The notes beneath the pieces are model-generated. The model was not told the DNA's origin. It did not search any database and saw only the letters and a list, made by a program, of their open reading frames with translations. This document shows, one piece after another, positions 38,006 to 46,272 of a stretch of DNA of 64,000 nucleotides. This DNA is from Opitutus sp. (GTDB taxonomy: Bacteria; Verrucomicrobiota; Verrucomicrobiae; Opitutales; Opitutaceae), in assembly GCA_009695065.1 (NCBI GenBank), contig SIBR01000017.1:6677-70676 (forward strand), read 5' to 3'. Position numbers and translations under genes: made by a program. Numbering within the stretch: the stretch's first letter is position 1; each line of letters opens with the position of its first letter.

Positions 38006-38186
38006 CCATGACTGAGTGATCATTTAATAATTGGATTTCAGGGTTCTCTAAATTTCGGATCGGAATGCAGGCCACGCGCCTGCCAGAGGCACGGTTTTCG
38101 GTTTCAAGAGGAGTTTCGGCCCAACGGCTCGCGGAGAGAGCACCGCGGAAGTGCAACGATATCAACGCCCGGTCGCGAGCCCTCGT

Positions 38187-39044
38187 CTACGGGATCGCCC
38201 TCTTCGGCGTCGCCGCCGTGACCATCCGGACGACGTGATACGTGGCGGTCGACGCGCCCACGTTGCGCAGGCCGTGCTCGTCGTTGGACGCGAAAAAGAA
38301 AACTGAACCCGGACCGGCCCGGTGCGTCCGGCCGTTGATCGTCGCCTCGATCAGACCCTCCTTCACGACGATCAGTTCCTCATCGGGGTGACGGTGGGAG
38401 GCGTGCGGCGCCTCACCCGGGCGCAACGTGGTGACATGCGCCTCGAGGTTGAGCAGCGTGACGGTCGGGCCATTGCAGATGCCGCGGCGTTCCCCGGTTT
38501 TCGTGGCGGTGGCCGCCAGTTTCTCCCAATCGAATACGCTCGACCGAAGCGTACCCGGCGCGGCGGACTCGGCAGCGCTGCGCTCCGGCGCCGCCGCCGT
38601 CGCAACCGTCCGATAGTTGAAAACGAGATACGTCGCCGGAATCTTCCCGATATTCCGCACGTGGTGAAAATCGTTGGAGGCGTAGAACAGAAGTGAGCCC
38701 GGCCCGGCCACCTGCGATTGCCCGTTGATGGTCACTTCGAGCGTACCCTCCCGCAGAATGATGAACTCCTCCTGCGCGTGACGGTGCGGTGGGTGCGACG
38801 GTACGCCGGGGTTCAGCGAGGTGACATGACTTTCGAAAATGTCCAATGTCGCTGTCGGACGATTGACGATACTTCGGCCCGCCTTGGTCGCGCCGGGTTT
38901 GATCGCGACGTCCTCCCAAGCGAAAACGGTGGAACCCAGTTTTGATCTGAGTGCAGGGTCCGACGGAGCCTGAGCATGGAGCGACAATGCCGCGGCCATC
39001 GGCAAAAGGAACGAAGCCACCCAACGTCGATGCGGGAAGTTCAT
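38187..39044 (-). CDS. Secreted double-cupin protein
   Basis: This 285-residue exported protein (signal ASFLLPMAAALSLHA) has two cupin domains in tandem. Each carries the HxH...E metal motif: PPHRHAQEEFIILREG and ASHRHPDEELIVVKEG. Each is followed by a matching second motif (YASNDFHHVRNIG and FASNDEHGLRNVG). The halves are so alike that an internal duplication is evident. Function is not known; cupins include isomerases and dioxygenases. Its ATG overlaps the stop of a short upstream frame (39041-39304). Confidence 0.85.
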   Translation of the reverse strand: MNFPHRRWVASFLLPMAAALSLHAQAPSDPALRSKLGSTVFAWEDVAIKPGATKAGRSIVNRPTATLDIFESHVTSLNPGVPSHPPHRHAQEEFIILREGTLEVTINGQSQVAGPGSLLFYASNDFHHVRNIGKIPATYLVFNYRTVATAAAPERSAAESAAPGTLRSSVFDWEKLAATATKTGERRGICNGPTVTLLNLEAHVTTLRPGEAPHASHRHPDEELIVVKEGLIEATINGRTHRAGPGSVFFFASNDEHGLRNVGASTATYHVVRMVTAATPKRAIP

Positions 39045-39304
39045 GGGGAATCCGGCGCGTGAAGGACAACCTCGGGGTAGACCGCCGGAACGCCATCAAT
39101 CGGACAGATCACTCCGCGAAAGTCTAGGCCGATTGGAACGCGCGAGGACGGCTCACTCCACCGATCCCGAGCGAGATCCGCCCCGCCCGGATTCGGCGCG
39201 ATGGCGTGCTCCAAAAACAGTTGGGGCGTGGGCTCGTCGGAGGTCACGAAGACCTGCCAACGAATCCCACGGCCCCAAGTTAAACGCAGTAGCAGTAAGT
39301 TCGC
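39041..39304 (-). pseudogene. Possible C-terminal gene remnant overlapping the cupin start
   Basis: The frame is open from 39304 (bounded by a stop) to a TGA at 39043-39041 that overlaps the cupin ATG in the classic ATGA arrangement. The predicted peptide has ordinary composition (WGRGIRWQVFVTSDEPTP, then GVICPIDGVPAVYPEVVL) and looks like the end of a larger secreted protein, with no good start codon: only a GTG at 39247. I cannot name the family. It could be a relic or a short real gene translationally coupled to the cupin. Confidence 0.3.
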
Positions 39305-39311
39305 CTACCGA

Positions 39312-42300
39312 TTACATTCGGGCATTGACGCCCATGAGGATCTGGCGGGTCAGATGCCCGATCGATTGCGGACGACCGCCGTTGAACTCGGTCCAACGGT
39401 CGGGAGTCTCGAACATGTTCACGACGTCCAAGTAAGCGCTGAACCGCTTCGAGAAGAAGTAGACGGTTTTGATGTCGAGCGTGTTGCGGGCCTTCAGGTA
39501 GACCTGACGGGACTCGTTCGTGCTGTAGGTGCCGAGGTAGCGACCGCGCATGTTGTATTGGAAGCGGACGCTGACCTTGTCCTTGATGTAGGAGATACCG
39601 ACGTTGGCGACGAACGGATTGAAGCCGGCGATCTTGGCCGCAGGGGCCAGAGCGATGGCATTGCCGTTGCCGTAGTTGCCTTCCGCCTTCATGTGCGTGC
39701 TGTTGGCAAAGGCGCCCAAGCCGCTCCAGAAGCCGGGCAGGAACGCGAACTGCTGACTGTAGCTCAGCTCGATGCCCTTGATTTTGGCGGCGCCACCGTT
39801 GCGCTGCGACGTCAGGGTGTAGCCTGCGTACTCACCACCGAAACCGTTGTCGACGCCAGCCGGAACGATCTGGCCGCCCAAGGTGTAGATGAAGTTATTC
39901 ATTTCCTTGAGGAAGACACCCGCCGAAAGCACGCCGGAGGGCTCGAAGTAATACTCGGCCGTCGCGTCGAAGTTATTCGCGGTTTGCGGCTTCAGACTCG
40001 GATTGCTGGTCGACACCGTGAGGCTGTCGATGTTGGCCGTCGTGCGCGGGATGAGCTGGCCAATGGCGGGACGCCCGATGTTGGTGGCGTAGCTCAGACG
40101 CATGACGAGGCGGTTGATCGGCTCGTACTTGAAGTGAAGGCCGGGGAACACCGTGCGATACTGCCCCGTGGCGGTCTGCCGGCGGTTGTATTCATCGAAG
40201 GTGCGGCGGTACTGTTCGGCGTCGGTAACGGTCCCGACCCAGGCGGCGCGGCGGGCCTTTTCTTCCGCCGTGATGATCTGCAAGGAGCCCACACCCTTGG
40301 TCTTGGTGGTTTCAACCCGAACGCCACCGGTGATGGTCAGCTTGCCGAGATCGGCGCTGCCCATGAAGTAATAACCGTTGATCTGCTCATTGAAGCTCTG
40401 GTTGCCGGCGAGTTCGTTGGAAACATCGTTGGCGACTTGCTGCTGGAAGTACTGGGGCGTGGCGGCGAGGGCCTTTTCAACGACGAGCGTGTTCTTGCCC
40501 TCATTCGGCTTCAGCGGCATGGGCAGATCCTTGGGATAGCCTCCGAGCGCACGGTCGTCCGCCCAAGGCGGGGTAACCCCGCCGAACTGCGCGAGATTGT
40601 CGTCGTTGATCCCGTTGGCGGGATTGGTGCCCTGGACACGGTCCGGGCCGAGGTAGGAGTAGCGGCGGGTCGTGTTGCGCAGTTCGCGCTTCTGGTCGCG
40701 AAGGCGGAAGCCGGTCTTGACCCACGTGGGAACGACGGTCTGGAACTGCTTCTTCAGATTGACTGCCGCGCCTTCGTATTGGTCCCAGCCGGCGCTGCGC
40801 GATTTGGTATAAACGTTCGAGCTATAGTTGTTGAGATTCCGATAGTCCGGACCAGCGGTCTGCACGACCGTCGGATTGTCCGTGTCGGCCCGGGTCACGC
40901 GGAAACCGATGCCAGATAGCGTCCACGTCATCGTGGCATTGTTGGCGTAGTTCGACTTCGATTTGGACTGGTAGATATCGTAGTCGACGTCCAAGCCGGC
41001 CCAGTGCTGCTTGGCACCGAACTGGACGGTTTGCGTCTCGCCTTCCTTGAAGGCCTCGGTGGTGGCCAGGTTCAGCTGGCTGGCGGCGACCGCCCGGACG
41101 TCCGTGGTCTGGTCGGTATAGCCCGGGGTGATACCACCGGTGCCGGTCAGATTGCCGGCGGCATCGCGCGTGGCGACCACTTGGTTGGTCTGCCAGGTCG
41201 CAGCGAAGGTGTTGCCGCCAAACAGGCCGTGCTCAAGGTGCTTGTTGTAGGTGACGTTGCCGTAGAACCGGGTGCTGTCGCTCAGTTTGTAGTCGAGCTT
41301 GACGCCACCGCCCTCGCGCGTGCGCGAGAAGGTCTGGTCGCTCGGCGCCACCGAGTAGATGTAGGCCGGGCCCGCGGTGCCGCTGGCCAGTTGCTCGCGG
41401 CCGAAGCCGTTCGCACTGTAGAGCACCTCGTGGATGCGATAGCCGAGATTCACGGAGACCGCGAACTTCTTGGCGAAAACTTCCGAGTAGCTGAACGAGT
41501 AGCTCGGCACCGGGTGGGAGGCACGCGGGTCGAAAGCCCGCCAGATCACGCCCGCGGAGGCCGCGATGCGGCGCTCGCCGGAGCTGTCAAACGCGCTCTT
41601 CGAGACCAGGTTGACGTTGCCGCCGATGGAGTCGCCGTCCATGTCCGGCGTAGGCGACTTAACGACCTCAATACGTTCGACGGAGTCGGAGCCGACCGTC
41701 TGGAACTGGAACTCGCGGCTCGAGCCCGCCGAAGCCGCATCTGCGATGCGATTGCCGTCCTGGCTGATCGTGCTCAGGTTCTGGCTCATGCCGCGGATGC
41801 GGATGTAGCGGAAGTCGCCACCCACCGCTTCGCCCTCGACGCCCGGGAGACGGACCGCGAGGTCGGCGGGATTGCCGGCAAGACCACCAAACGCGTCGGA
41901 GGACACGATGCTCTTCACGCCCGTCGAAAGGCGCTGCAGCGTGATCGCCTGGGCATTGCCTTCACGTTCGCCGGAGACGACGAACTTGCTGAGGGTGTAG
42001 ATATCCGAGGTCAAACCCACGTCCTGGCGGCTGCTGCTGGCACCGACCTGAACGGGAACCTGTACGGTGTTCAAACCTGTGTAGGACACCGACAAGGTCG
42101 CACTGCCAGGCGAAACGTTGTCGAAGCGATAGGTGCCGGTGATGTCCGTGGCGACTTCGCGGCCGGTGCCAACCAACACGACGCGCGCGCCTTCCAAGGT
42201 GCGCGAGGTCGCGGAATTGGTGACGGTACCGATCAGGGTGGAGGTGCCGGATTGGGCGGAGCTACTGTCCGCAGCGTGCACCGCAAGAGGCGGGGCTACG

Positions 42301-42350
42301 ACCGCGCCAAGCGAGGCGATTAGCAATGCTAGGGTTTTCTGATGTTTCAT
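39312..42350 (-). CDS. TonB-dependent outer-membrane receptor with CarboxypepD_reg-like domain
   Basis: This 1012-residue outer membrane transporter is of Opitutaceae type. It has a signal peptide (TLALLIASLGAVVAPPLAVHA). A carboxypeptidase-like regulatory domain (~35-110) follows (LIGTVTNSATSRTLEGARVV). A plug domain spans ~115-260 (IRIRGMSQNLSTISQDGNR) and begins with the FVVS stretch that may serve as the TonB box. The beta-barrel fills the rest, ending in a region that closes with RQILMGVNARM. Substrate is likely an oligosaccharide or similar, by analogy with neighbouring degradation genes (inferred). It is transcribed alone, divergent from the SUMF1-domain gene across a 780-bp AT-rich region. 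Confidence 0.93.
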   Translation of the reverse strand: MKHQKTLALLIASLGAVVAPPLAVHAADSSSAQSGTSTLIGTVTNSATSRTLEGARVVLVGTGREVATDITGTYRFDNVSPGSATLSVSYTGLNTVQVPVQVGASSSRQDVGLTSDIYTLSKFVVSGEREGNAQAITLQRLSTGVKSIVSSDAFGGLAGNPADLAVRLPGVEGEAVGGDFRYIRIRGMSQNLSTISQDGNRIADAASAGSSREFQFQTVGSDSVERIEVVKSPTPDMDGDSIGGNVNLVSKSAFDSSGERRIAASAGVIWRAFDPRASHPVPSYSFSYSEVFAKKFAVSVNLGYRIHEVLYSANGFGREQLASGTAGPAYIYSVAPSDQTFSRTREGGGVKLDYKLSDSTRFYGNVTYNKHLEHGLFGGNTFAATWQTNQVVATRDAAGNLTGTGGITPGYTDQTTDVRAVAASQLNLATTEAFKEGETQTVQFGAKQHWAGLDVDYDIYQSKSKSNYANNATMTWTLSGIGFRVTRADTDNPTVVQTAGPDYRNLNNYSSNVYTKSRSAGWDQYEGAAVNLKKQFQTVVPTWVKTGFRLRDQKRELRNTTRRYSYLGPDRVQGTNPANGINDDNLAQFGGVTPPWADDRALGGYPKDLPMPLKPNEGKNTLVVEKALAATPQYFQQQVANDVSNELAGNQSFNEQINGYYFMGSADLGKLTITGGVRVETTKTKGVGSLQIITAEEKARRAAWVGTVTDAEQYRRTFDEYNRRQTATGQYRTVFPGLHFKYEPINRLVMRLSYATNIGRPAIGQLIPRTTANIDSLTVSTSNPSLKPQTANNFDATAEYYFEPSGVLSAGVFLKEMNNFIYTLGGQIVPAGVDNGFGGEYAGYTLTSQRNGGAAKIKGIELSYSQQFAFLPGFWSGLGAFANSTHMKAEGNYGNGNAIALAPAAKIAGFNPFVANVGISYIKDKVSVRFQYNMRGRYLGTYSTNESRQVYLKARNTLDIKTVYFFSKRFSAYLDVVNMFETPDRWTEFNGGRPQSIGHLTRQILMGVNARM

Positions 42351-42592
42351 GGTTTTTTGGTAGATTCTATTTGCTGGAAACTTGGGAAATGGCCCTCAAC
42401 GAAAAATCGCGCGGTGAAGCACTAAGAATGTGGAGACGATTTCTGGGCATACGGGAAAATCCGTCGTGAAGCTGCTCAAGGGGCCAAATTATTGGAAAAA
42501 TCTCAACTTAAAATTGAACGGCATCACAGCCCCCGTGCTCACTCTCCGATATATCCCACTTTCGTGCGATTCGTAGAGTCCGGGCCAGCCGA

Positions 42593-42612
42593 ATGAAATC
42601 GACTGATTTCAT
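42593..42612. promoter_or_regulatory. Perfect 8+4+8 inverted repeat, candidate operator
   Basis: ATGAAATC, spacer GACT, GATTTCAT. It lies 243 bp upstream of the receptor start, at the edge of the AT-rich promoter-like tract, which fits a transcription factor dimer site. The regulator is unknown. Confidence 0.35.
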
Positions 42613-42707
42613 GATGAATAAAGATAATTTTACTATTTGTCTATTAATATTTTATATCTTTTAGATAAGGGAGCACTTGTCTCAGTCCAAACACGAGAAA
42701 TAGATGC

Positions 42708-42730
42708 TTAGGGCATCCATGATGCCCTAA
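42708..42730. repeat. Perfect 10-bp inverted repeat with 3-nt loop
   Basis: TTAGGGCATC (42708-42717), loop CAT, GATGCCCTAA (42721-42730). No U-run follows on either strand, so it is not a standard terminator. It could be a mobile-element end or a regulatory hairpin near the relic at 42839. Confidence 0.5.
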
Positions 42731-42838
42731 AAGGGCCGGACCCGATTTCCCCTGTGGAAGCCTTCCGCGGGAAGGCCGGTTGCAAGCAAGGTGAGGAATC
42801 TCTCGTGACCGGAGAGTGGCATCTTCCCTGCGGCCAGA

Positions 42839-43069
42839 ATGAGTGGAGCCTGCCCCGCATGTGGCTTGCATCGCCGACCTCATCAGCGCCACCAGGCACT
42901 CGAGTCCGTCGTGATCGCAAACTTACGAAGGCCCTGCGGAAGCATCGGAAGCCATTCGCCCGTTGACGGCCACTGGTCTCGCGACTTGCGTTGCAACCAC
43001 TCCGAAAAGCCAATTTTCGGCCATCACCCCGGCACATTCCGCCCCGCCTCGTTTCGACCCAGAAATTAA
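42839..43069 (+). pseudogene. Probable relic of an ISL3-like transposase N-terminus
   Basis: A 76-residue frame contains CPACG, then HQRHQAL 10 residues on, then LRCNHSEKPIFGHHPGTF. This order resembles the N-terminal zinc ribbon of ISL3-family transposases (CPxCG, HSRY, RFRCxN, RxIFxExLPG). The second cysteine pair is incomplete and the DDE domain is missing, so it would be a dead fragment. Recognition is by eye and uncertain. Confidence 0.35.
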
Positions 43070-43130
43070 CCGGCTGGATTTTCGCCCCGACATGCGCCGG
43101 CCCCGAATCCATCCGATTATCCCGTTTACC

Positions 43131-44093
43131 ATGCAAACGAACATACCCTCCATCAGGCCGTTTGGTTCAGTCGGGCTGGCTTCGCGCCGCCATGCCCGGC
43201 CGGGCATCGCTCAGCTAGGACTGCTATCGGTCGCAGCGATCTTTCTTCACTGCCCCAGCGTCGACGTGCGCGCCGCAGAGCCGAAAGCGGACGCGCCTCA
43301 CGAAAACAGCCTCGGCATTAAATTCGTGCCGTTAGCCGGCACGAGTGTCCTGGTCAGTATATTTGAAACCCGGGTAAAGGACTTTGAAGCCTTTGCCAGC
43401 GCCGTCAGCTACAAGACGGAGCGCAAGATGTACACGTGGATCGATAAGGTGGGGAAACAGCGCGAAGGATATGACTGGCGCGAACCGGGCTACGCGCAGG
43501 GGCCAAACCACCCGGTGGGTGGCGTTTCCTGGAACGATGCCCAGGAGTTCTGCCGCTGGCTCACCCAGAAGGAACAGTCCGCTGGAGCGATCGGGCGCAA
43601 CCAGCGGTATCGGTTGCCCACCGACCAGGAATGGAGTGCAGCCGTCGGACTGACGGCCGAGGCCGGGACGACGCCGTCGGAAAAGGATAAAAAAATCAAG
43701 GATGTCTACCCCTGGGGCACGGGATGGCCGCCGCGATTCGGGAATTACGGTGACGTCAATTACGCCCTCGCCCCCGGAGATACCCATTACAAGAAAGAGG
43801 GCAGCCCGCTGAAGGACTACAATGACGGGTTCCAGTATTCGGCGCCGGTCGGAAGCTTTCAGCCCAACGCGTTCGGCATCTACGATCTCGGCGGCAATGT
43901 CTACGAGTGGGTGGAGGACGAGTACGGCGGCCAGGGCAAGACGGCCCGCAATCGCGTCATGCGTGGAGGCGGCTTCAACAGCAATGGACAGGCCATGCTG
44001 CTGTCGTCGAACCGCATCACGTTCGACGCGACCGATCGCAGCGGCAACCATGGCTTCCGTTGCGTCTTAGAAGTGGTCGCAGCGGGGAAATAG
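43131..44093 (+). CDS. Secreted SUMF1/FGE-fold protein without catalytic cysteines
   Basis: This 320-residue protein has a signal region (GIAQLGLLSVAAIFLHCPSV). The FGE-sulfatase (SUMF1) fold is shown by ENSLGIKFVPLAGTSVLVS near the start, NHPVGGVSWNDAQEFCRWL, YRLPTDQEWSAAVG, IYDLGGNVYEWVEDEY, RVMRGGGF and the terminal GNHGFRC. True formylglycine-generating enzymes have two cysteines shortly after the RGGS segment. Here that segment has no cysteine, so sulfatase maturation is unlikely. PVC bacteria encode many such 'pseudo-FGE' proteins of unknown role. The start at 43131 is chosen for the exported N-terminus; the frame opens at 42963. It is followed after 126 bp by the GT39-like gene. Confidence 0.85.
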   Translation: MQTNIPSIRPFGSVGLASRRHARPGIAQLGLLSVAAIFLHCPSVDVRAAEPKADAPHENSLGIKFVPLAGTSVLVSIFETRVKDFEAFASAVSYKTERKMYTWIDKVGKQREGYDWREPGYAQGPNHPVGGVSWNDAQEFCRWLTQKEQSAGAIGRNQRYRLPTDQEWSAAVGLTAEAGTTPSEKDKKIKDVYPWGTGWPPRFGNYGDVNYALAPGDTHYKKEGSPLKDYNDGFQYSAPVGSFQPNAFGIYDLGGNVYEWVEDEYGGQGKTARNRVMRGGGFNSNGQAMLLSSNRITFDATDRSGNHGFRCVLEVVAAGK

Positions 44094-44219
44094 GCCGACG
44101 ATTCATCGCCTTTGTCCCGGAGGAATTGCTCCGACTGCCGTTGGGTTGATCCGCAGCGCAAATCTCTGGCCCCCACACCCTGCAACCGACCCGCTCCCGC
44201 CGGCGTCATTTCTCCCCGT

Positions 44220-46157
44220 ATGAACCCCGCATCGGTCGAAGCCCCAACTCCACCCGCCCCCGTCAAATTTCCCCGGCGGCTCCTGCTCGCCAGCGCCGCG
44301 GCGCTCGCCCTGTTAACGCTGGGGTGGCTCGCGGCACATCTCGCACCGGCGACGATGAGTCCGGACTCCAACGGCTACATCGTGCAGGCGCGACTGCTCG
44401 CGACCACGGGCACGACTCATCTCACCACCGGCTCGCCCGCGCAATTCGTCGGGATGCACTGGCTGGAGACGAAGGATGGCGTATTTCACAGCCGTTATCC
44501 AGCGGGACTCCCCATCCTTTTTGCCGGCGCGTGGAAACTCGGCGGGTTGCCCGCGGCGCTGCTCGTCAATCCGCTGCTCGCCAGCGCGACCGTCTTCCTG
44601 GTTTTCCTGCTCGCGCGACGCTTCGCCGGCGATGGGTCCGCGCTGCTCGCCGCGGCGGTCTTCGCGACCAACGCCACGGTGCAACAACACGCGTTCGATG
44701 CCGACGCGCACGTCGCCACGGCGTTCTTCCTCACGGCGGGAATCCTCGCGCTCCTGCGCTTCGCGGAAAATCTTTCGCCCGCCCGTGGACTGCTCGCGGG
44801 GCTGTTGCTCGGCATCGTGCCCACCATCCGCTATCCGGAGGCGCTCGCCGGGCTCGCGATCGGCGCGTGGCTGCTCTGGCGCGTGCGGCCGGTCTGGCGG
44901 GTGTGGCCGACGGTGCTGGGTGCGGCGGGTCCGTTCGGCGCCCTGCTGATTCACAATGCCTCCGCCTACGGCGCGTTCTGGCGAACGGGCTACGCCCTCA
45001 CCAACGAACAAACCGGGTTCGGCTGGAACTATTTTACCGCCCATTGGCTGGGCTACCTGCAAAGCCTCGGCGGTGCGGGGTTCGGGGTGTTTTTCGCGTT
45101 CGGCGCGGCGGGTCTCGCCGGGCTAGTGGCCGATGTGCGGCACCGCGCGGCGGGCGCGCTGCTGGCGGGCATCGCCGTGCCCCTCGTGCTGCTCTACATG
45201 GCGTACTATTTCGGCACCGGCGACGGCAACCTGCGGTTTCTCGTCCCCACGTTTCCCTTACTGGCCGTGGCGGGCGCGTGGCTGCTCACCCGCGTGACGG
45301 CGGCGGCCGGCGATGCGGGTCGCGCCGTCTGGATCACGGTGGCGGTACTCCAGTTGCTGCCGGCCGGCGCCGCGGCCGGACAAATGGCCACGCGCATGCA
45401 AACCACCCTGCGCGCCGCCGCCCGGGCACGCACCACCTTGGAGAAGGAAGTCCCGGCCCGCAGTGTCGTCATCGTTGAGCGACAGCTGGGCGAGAGCCTC
45501 GATGCCACGGGCCAATGGCGCTTGGTCGACGAATCTATCGCCGGCTCGATCGGGCCGCGCAACGGCCCGGCGGGCCCGCTGGCCCCCGGCGGACGACGCG
45601 GCGCGCTTGGCCCCGGTGCCGGTCGGCGCGGCGGACAGAGACCGGCCAACTTCGATCCGGATCAGCCCAATCCGCAGCAAATGGACAAGAACCGCGCGCA
45701 ACGGGCCCGCTACGACGGCGTGCCGCCGCGCGAACGCCAGGCACGCGCCTGGGCCGACCTCCGCGCATGGTCTGGTGGCAAACCAATCTACTGGTACGCG
45801 CGCTCACTCGAGGCCGTGGAAAACGCGCTACCCGACGATGCCAACTACGAATCCATCGCGGAAATCGACGCGCCTCTAATGATGGGACCCGGCGGCGCCG
45901 GCCGTGGCGGCATGGCCGGCCGCGGTCCCACCGGAACGGGTGGGCGCGGCCCCATGATGGGGGGCGGTTTTAACCCAAACGCAGGCGGCATGGGTCCACC
46001 GATGATGAATAATCCCCCGGACGGCGGCCCCGACATGAATTTACCGGCCTTCCCGGGCGGACGGGGCGGGATGCAGGGAATCCCTCAGAATCAAAAGCTG
46101 CGGCTCGTGAAGATCACGTTCGCCCAGACGGGCGGCGGTGGCAAAGCGCCACCCTAA
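44220..46157 (+). CDS. GT39/ArnT-like integral membrane glycosyltransferase with Gly/Met-rich tail
   Basis: This 645-residue protein has about ten membrane helices over the first ~430 residues. The N-terminal periplasmic loop has SPDSNGYIVQARLLA (D~49), matching the acidic catalytic loop of polyprenol-linked glycosyltransferases of the PMT/ArnT superfamily, and a later HSRYPAGLPI segment. From ~445 the protein is hydrophilic and includes low-complexity runs: a Gly/Pro/Arg-rich insert (~465-515) and a C-terminal ~80 residues rich in Gly, Met, Asn and Pro (for example GRGPMMGGGFNPNAGG). Those tails are not part of the known family. The start at 44220 is used rather than the frame start 44112, which lacks a good initiation region. 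Confidence 0.8.
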   Translation: MNPASVEAPTPPAPVKFPRRLLLASAAALALLTLGWLAAHLAPATMSPDSNGYIVQARLLATTGTTHLTTGSPAQFVGMHWLETKDGVFHSRYPAGLPILFAGAWKLGGLPAALLVNPLLASATVFLVFLLARRFAGDGSALLAAAVFATNATVQQHAFDADAHVATAFFLTAGILALLRFAENLSPARGLLAGLLLGIVPTIRYPEALAGLAIGAWLLWRVRPVWRVWPTVLGAAGPFGALLIHNASAYGAFWRTGYALTNEQTGFGWNYFTAHWLGYLQSLGGAGFGVFFAFGAAGLAGLVADVRHRAAGALLAGIAVPLVLLYMAYYFGTGDGNLRFLVPTFPLLAVAGAWLLTRVTAAAGDAGRAVWITVAVLQLLPAGAAAGQMATRMQTTLRAAARARTTLEKEVPARSVVIVERQLGESLDATGQWRLVDESIAGSIGPRNGPAGPLAPGGRRGALGPGAGRRGGQRPANFDPDQPNPQQMDKNRAQRARYDGVPPRERQARAWADLRAWSGGKPIYWYARSLEAVENALPDDANYESIAEIDAPLMMGPGGAGRGGMAGRGPTGTGGRGPMMGGGFNPNAGGMGPPMMNNPPDGGPDMNLPAFPGGRGGMQGIPQNQKLRLVKITFAQTGGGGKAPP

Positions 46158-46272
46158 GGAGCGGGGCACGCCGCGAGATCACGCGGTAAAATCCCGCAAC
46201 GGAGTTTTGTTTTCCTTGATCGTGCCACTGGAGCGCGGGCACAGTCGGAGCGTCACGTTAACCCCCTGCCTC

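Larger units (their letters stand above)
42351..43130. other. 780-bp divergent intergenic region, AT-rich centre, inverted repeats, relic
   Basis: This is the least GC-rich stretch of the window around 42580-42670 (run of A/T such as TATTAATATTTTATATC). It must carry promoters for the TonB receptor (minus) and the SUMF1 gene (plus). It holds inverted repeats at 42593-42612 and 42708-42730, a short hairpin at 42761-42775, and a frame that looks like a transposase relic at 42839-43069. I see no intact gene. Confidence 0.5.

Noticed and set aside
39201..40919. 572-codon open frame on the plus strand
   Set aside because: Antisense to the TonB-dependent receptor, which has clear plug and barrel motifs.
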